Shown here piece after piece: positions 60,814 to 64,000 of a stretch of DNA of 64,000 nt. A model generated the notes under the pieces. The model was not told the origin of the DNA and did not search any database. It saw only the letters and a program-made list of their open reading frames with translations. The DNA lies in NCBI RefSeq assembly GCF_024347195.1, contig NZ_AP025281.1:3720001-3784000 (forward strand), given 5' to 3'. Both the position numbers and the translations under genes were made by a program. Origin of the DNA: Aliamphritea hakodatensis (lineage in GTDB: Bacteria; Pseudomonadota; Gammaproteobacteria; Pseudomonadales; Balneatricaceae). How positions within the stretch are numbered: position 1 is the stretch's first letter; each line of letters begins with the position of its first letter.

Positions 60814-61485
60814 TCAGATTGCTGAGCAACGCGTATATTGTTCACTGTACATCACCATACGGCGCTCTACCTTGGCCGCCACCCCAAGCAACCAGAGCTT
60901 CTGGTTATAACTGCCCCGCCGGTAACCGCTGCGCCCTTCGTGATAGGCCAGATACTGACCATAGGCATCGCTGCGGGGGACCCCGGTAAGCCGTTCCGTA
61001 TCCCGGGTATACCAGCCGACAAAATCCACTGCATCGGCAAAATTATCCCGCCGGGCCTGATCATTACCGGTGCGGCTGCGATAATCCCCCCACACCCCGT
61101 CCAGCGCCTGAGCATAGCCGAAGGCGGTGGACTGACGCGCATAGGGAATCACCCCCAGAAACCATTTGTAACCGGGCCGCGCATCAGCCACAAACTTAGA
61201 TTCCTGATGCATAATCGCCATCATCACCGGAATGGGCGTTCCCCAGCGGCTGTGGCTTTTCTGCACCGCCTCATACCAGCCTTCACGGGCATCCAGAACC
61301 GAACAGATATCATCCAGGTTCATGGGCCGTAAAAACGCAAATCCGGCATAAACCACCAGCACAGTCAGCAAACAGACAGCACTCATCCAGCCCAGCAGAG
61401 ACACCTCTCCCAAACCACGCTGCTTACGCAGCCAGCACAAGGGACTCAGCTTGAATTTTAGCCTGCAGGGCTGTCTGAAAAACAT
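60814..61485 (-). CDS. Membrane-anchored lytic transglycosylase-like (SLT) protein
   Basis: 223 residues. One N-terminal membrane helix ('SAVCLLTVLVVYAGFAFL') is followed by a periplasmic SLT-like domain. The candidate catalytic glutamate is in 'IMHQESKFV', and the 'TAFGYAQALDGVWGDYR' stretch is typical of goose-lysozyme-type folds. It would cleave peptidoglycan glycan strands. No partner genes adjoin. Confidence 0.8.
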   Translation of the reverse strand: MFFRQPCRLKFKLSPLCWLRKQRGLGEVSLLGWMSAVCLLTVLVVYAGFAFLRPMNLDDICSVLDAREGWYEAVQKSHSRWGTPIPVMMAIMHQESKFVADARPGYKWFLGVIPYARQSTAFGYAQALDGVWGDYRSRTGNDQARRDNFADAVDFVGWYTRDTERLTGVPRSDAYGQYLAYHEGRSGYRRGSYNQKLWLLGVAAKVERRMVMYSEQYTRCSAI

Positions 61486-61611
61486 CTCTTACACTCTTTG
61501 CCTTTAATCATTCCGGGCCAGATATATCAGCCGGTTATGCGCAGCGCAAACGGATTCACCCACTTGCTGATCTGCAGCAATTCCCGGCGGGCACCCAGGT
61601 GCAGCTTTTGC

Positions 61612-62865
61612 TCAGCGACGGCGTCCGCGGCGTTTGCCTGAAGCTTTGGGTTTCAGCCCCAGCGCCTCAGCCCGCGCCTGTTTTTTCGATGGCGGACGGC
61701 GTGTCTTTTCAATCGCCGGTTTATTCAGATCCGGCTCAAACCCCGGATACCACTGCCGGTTAAGCTTTTCATCCAGCAGGATTTCGATCGGTTCCAGCAG
61801 ATGAAGTTCATCCTGACTCATCAGGGTAACGGCCAGCCCTTCCCTGCCGGCCCGTCCGGTACGGCCTATGCGGTGAATGTAATCCTCTGCATTGTGGGGC
61901 AACTGGTAATTAACCACATAATTCAGGCTGTCGATATCCAGCCCCCGGGCGGCCACATCGGTTGCCACCAGCACCCGTACGTCACCTTCCCGGAAGGCCT
62001 CCAGCTCCCGCTCCCGGGCCCCCTGGGACTTATCTCCGTGCACGGCTTTGGTATTCAGGCCGTCCGCGGTCAGCTCCCGGGCCAGATAATCCGCCGCCTG
62101 TTTGGTACGGGTAAACACCAGCACCTGTTGCCAGTTATTGCTGCCAATCAGATATGACAACAGTGGGTGCTTTTTCTCCGCATCCACTTCATAAATTTTC
62201 TGTTCCACGCCCTCTGCCGGGCTGTTACGGGTATCAATCTGGAGAATTTCAGGATCGTTCAGTAAGCTCTTGCTGAGCTTGAAAATGGCATCATCAAAGG
62301 TGGCAGAAAACAGCAGGGTCTGGCGCTGTTCTGGCAGTTTTTTCAGCAACTGACGGATTTCACCGATGAATCCCATGTCCAGCATCCGGTCGGCTTCATC
62401 AAAGACCAGGCTTTCTACCCGGCTTAAATCCACCGCCCCTTTGTAGATAAGATCCAGCAACCGCCCGGGGGTCGCCACCAGCAGATCGACACCTTCCTGC
62501 AGCGCTGCTATCTGCACATTCAGGCTGGCACCGCCATACACCAGACAACTGCGAACACCGGTGCCTGCCCCGTAGTCCCTGGCGCTCTTAAACACCTGCT
62601 GGGCAAGCTCTCTGGTCGGCGTCAGAATCAGTACGGCCGGCATGGTATCACCGCGCTTATCTGAGCTGTTTTGTGCCATTAACCGCTGCACCAGCGGCAA
62701 CACAAATGCCGCCGTTTTACCGGTGCCGGTACGGGCACCGGCCATCACATCCTGCCCGTCAAGAATCAGGGGAATGGCCGCTGTCTGTACCGCTGTTGGC
62801 TGCGCATATCCCCGTTCGTGAAGGGTATCCGCCAATACCTGATGCAATCCCAGTTCTGTAAACAC
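61612..62865 (-). CDS. rhlE: DEAD-box ATP-dependent RNA helicase RhlE
   Basis: 417 residues. Q motif near 'GYAQPTAVQTAAIP', Walker A 'ARTGTGKTAAF', 'PTRELAQQV', 'FDEADRMLDMGF', 'FSATF', 'HGDKSQGARE' and 'HRIGRTGRAG' are all present. The C-terminal tail is basic ('PKASGKRRGRRR'), as in RhlE. It remodels RNA in ribosome assembly and mRNA decay. The start is GTG 62865, with AGGACAGG upstream; the family N-terminus 'FTELGLHQVLADTL' follows directly. Confidence 0.93.
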   Translation of the reverse strand: MFTELGLHQVLADTLHERGYAQPTAVQTAAIPLILDGQDVMAGARTGTGKTAAFVLPLVQRLMAQNSSDKRGDTMPAVLILTPTRELAQQVFKSARDYGAGTGVRSCLVYGGASLNVQIAALQEGVDLLVATPGRLLDLIYKGAVDLSRVESLVFDEADRMLDMGFIGEIRQLLKKLPEQRQTLLFSATFDDAIFKLSKSLLNDPEILQIDTRNSPAEGVEQKIYEVDAEKKHPLLSYLIGSNNWQQVLVFTRTKQAADYLARELTADGLNTKAVHGDKSQGARERELEAFREGDVRVLVATDVAARGLDIDSLNYVVNYQLPHNAEDYIHRIGRTGRAGREGLAVTLMSQDELHLLEPIEILLDEKLNRQWYPGFEPDLNKPAIEKTRRPPSKKQARAEALGLKPKASGKRRGRRR

Positions 62866-63045
62866 TTACCTGTCCTATACTGAAGTTTTTAAGCTGTGTC
62901 CGGGCTGCTGTATCCGGCACCTGAAACACATAAAAAGCTCATAAAAATATTGCTGTCTGTAAGTGTATCAGCTTCCCGCTGACAGGGCTCAGAAGTGTCT
63001 GATTCCACTGATAATTCCCGCAGCCTCATACTTAAGTTGCAACAA

Positions 63046-63059
63046 TTGACCCAGATCAA
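63046..63059 (+). promoter_or_regulatory. FNR/Anr box upstream of the nap operon
   Basis: TTGACCCAGATCAA matches the FNR consensus TTGAT-N4-ATCAA in 9 of 10 positions. It lies 92 bases before napE, where oxygen-limitation control of periplasmic nitrate reductase is expected. Confidence 0.75.
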
Positions 63060-63150
63060 GTTTCCCGTCTGAAACCGTTGATGCACGTCAAGACCCCCAA
63101 TGACCCTTCTGCTAGCATGGTTTTACGCATTTTTCTTGGAAGCCAAAACG

Positions 63151-63339
63151 ATGAAAGAAGCAACAAGTACTACACCGCAGGAACAGTCCCGCGGAGAAGA
63201 AAGTTCTCAGTTTGCAGAGACCCGGGCGTTTCTGTTTTTAACCGGGGTTATCGCACCAGCGGTGGCCGTATCCGTTGTTGTCGGTTACGGATTCATTGTC
63301 TGGATTTCCCAGATCCTGACCGGACCTCCGGGAAGTTAA
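63151..63339 (+). CDS. napE: Periplasmic nitrate reductase component NapE
   Basis: 62 residues: a polar N-terminus, then 'ETRAFLFLTGVIAPAVAVSVVVGYGFIVWI' (in parts 'ETRAFLFLTGVIAPA' and 'VSVVVGYGFIVWI'), one membrane helix, as in NapE. The role in nitrate reduction is accessory and unclear. The start is ATG 63151, with GGAAG upstream; a longer frame begins inside the leader. napF follows after four bases. Confidence 0.88.
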   Translation: MKEATSTTPQEQSRGEESSQFAETRAFLFLTGVIAPAVAVSVVVGYGFIVWISQILTGPPGS

Positions 63340-63343
63340 CCCT

Positions 63344-63847
63344 ATGGTCGATCTGAGCCGTCGGGCACTCTTCAGAGGTAGAGTGTCCAGAGATCAAGCC
63401 GGAAAGCCTCTTCGCCAGAACCTTCCCTGGATCAAGGATGAGCAGCTGTTCCTTGCCGACTGTCACCGCTGTGACGCCTGCATCAAACAGTGCGAAACCC
63501 AGATCATTACACGGGGTGACGGCGGTTTCCCGACAATCGATTTCAGCCGCGGCGAATGCACCTTTTGCTATCAGTGCGCCAGCGCCTGTGACCAGCCACT
63601 TTTCTGGCCGGAAACAGAACAGCCCTGGACACAAACCATAGAAATCGGTGCCAAGTGCCTGACCAACAGCGGCGTAGAATGCCGCAGCTGTGAAGACAGC
63701 TGTGAACCTTACGCCATCAGTTTCCGCCCACGGCGGGGCCAGGTCAGTCCCCCTCAGATCGACACCGACCAATGTAACGGCTGTGGCGCCTGCATCCGCA
63801 CCTGCCCCGGCAATGCCATCACAATCAATCATGGAGTCCAGCTATGA
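63344..63847 (+). CDS. napF: Ferredoxin-type protein NapF
   Basis: 167 residues with several Fe-S motifs: 'CHRCDACIKQCETQI', 'CTFCYQCASACDQPLFW', a partial 'CRSCEDSCEP' and 'CNGCGACIRTCPGNAI'. NapF is cytoplasmic and helps load or activate NapA before export. Its stop overlaps the napD start (ATGA). Confidence 0.95.
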   Translation: MVDLSRRALFRGRVSRDQAGKPLRQNLPWIKDEQLFLADCHRCDACIKQCETQIITRGDGGFPTIDFSRGECTFCYQCASACDQPLFWPETEQPWTQTIEIGAKCLTNSGVECRSCEDSCEPYAISFRPRRGQVSPPQIDTDQCNGCGACIRTCPGNAITINHGVQL

Positions 63848-64000
63848 ACGCGCAACAGGATGATTCGTATCACGACGACAAGGACCTGCATATCGCCAGT
63901 CTGGTCGTCATGAGCCACCCCGATCATCTGCAACAGGTACAAGACAAGATTTGCAGTATCCCCGGAACGGAAATTCCTAACTCCACGCCAGAGGGAAAAA
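63844..64000 (+). CDS. napD: NapD, nitrate reductase maturation chaperone (cut by window edge)
   Basis: The first 52 codons are visible: a short acidic N-terminus and then 'HIASLVVMSHPDHLQQV' and 'ICSIPGTEI', the NapD ferredoxin-like fold. NapD binds the Tat signal peptide of NapA and delays export until the cofactor is in place. napA is expected just beyond the window. Confidence 0.9.
   Translation, partial: MNAQQDDSYHDDKDLHIASLVVMSHPDHLQQVQDKICSIPGTEIPNSTPEGK

Overview
The window is a chromosomal segment of a marine-type gammaproteobacterium. The conserved run thrS-infC-rpmI-rplT-pheS-pheT-ihfA-merR followed by tRNA-Pro(GGG), the split class II ribonucleotide reductase (NrdJa/NrdJb), RsgA, RhlE and a periplasmic nitrate reductase (nap) operon point to an Oceanospirillales/Pseudomonadales-like lineage. 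The genus cannot be fixed from this sequence alone. Most of the window is moderately GC-rich. The stretch at about 14.4-18.6 kb is clearly AT-rich and looks acquired.

Layout. 0-13 kb: small metabolic and regulatory units. These are a cut TetR regulator, a secreted metallo-beta-lactamase-fold hydrolase, threonine aldolase, LtrA, a 2-oxoglutarate oxygenase, and a catabolic cluster of two aldehyde dehydrogenases and an Old Yellow Enzyme with a divergent LysR gene. A YbaK-type deacylase and an EamA exporter with a divergent AraC gene follow. 13-14.4 kb: gene-poor DNA with three copies of a degenerate hairpin-forming repeat. 14.4-25.7 kb: a defence island lying against tRNA-Pro. In transcription order it holds a type IV Mrr nuclease, then hsdM-hsdS-hsdR in tight series with a Septu-like ATPase and HNH nuclease, then two unknown small genes. 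On the other side of the tRNA (26.0-26.9 kb) are an unknown gene and a probable phage C4-type antisense RNA remnant. 26.9-34.3 kb: the translation operon, with infC starting at a non-canonical AUC codon and strong hairpins before rpmI and pheS.

34.6-42 kb: free-methionine-sulfoxide reductase with a Crp-family regulator, a periplasmic catalase-like peroxidase divergent from an OhrR-type regulator, and the lactate-utilisation genes lutABC with a divergent GntR regulator. 42-52 kb is the most unusual part. Two copies of the split B12-dependent ribonucleotide reductase flank a giant flagellin that carries a zinc metallopeptidase domain (flagellinolysin) and has its own sigma-28 promoter. The second nrdJ copy (49.2-52.1 kb) is canonical. 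The first (42.4-45.2 kb) keeps the radical cysteine but has serine at the redox-active cysteine position exactly 11 residues downstream. Its small subunit also lacks the cysteine-rich tail, and its upstream NrdR-box region is degenerate. These losses fit together.

52-64 kb: a YefM-YoeB toxin-antitoxin pair with a textbook operator, a GNAT acetyltransferase, RsgA, an NTF2-like secreted protein, an HxlR regulator, a non-pyrrolysine MttB-like methyltransferase paired with a GcvT-like protein and a divergent LysR regulator, YjfB, a transglycosylase-like protein and RhlE. The window ends inside napEFD, which has an FNR box upstream.

Best candidates for under-described biology are the reductively impaired NrdJ paralogue next to the proteolytic flagellin, the hsdMSR-ATPase-HNH composite defence operon with its two unknown distal genes, and the MttB-like/GcvT-like pair without a corrinoid protein.
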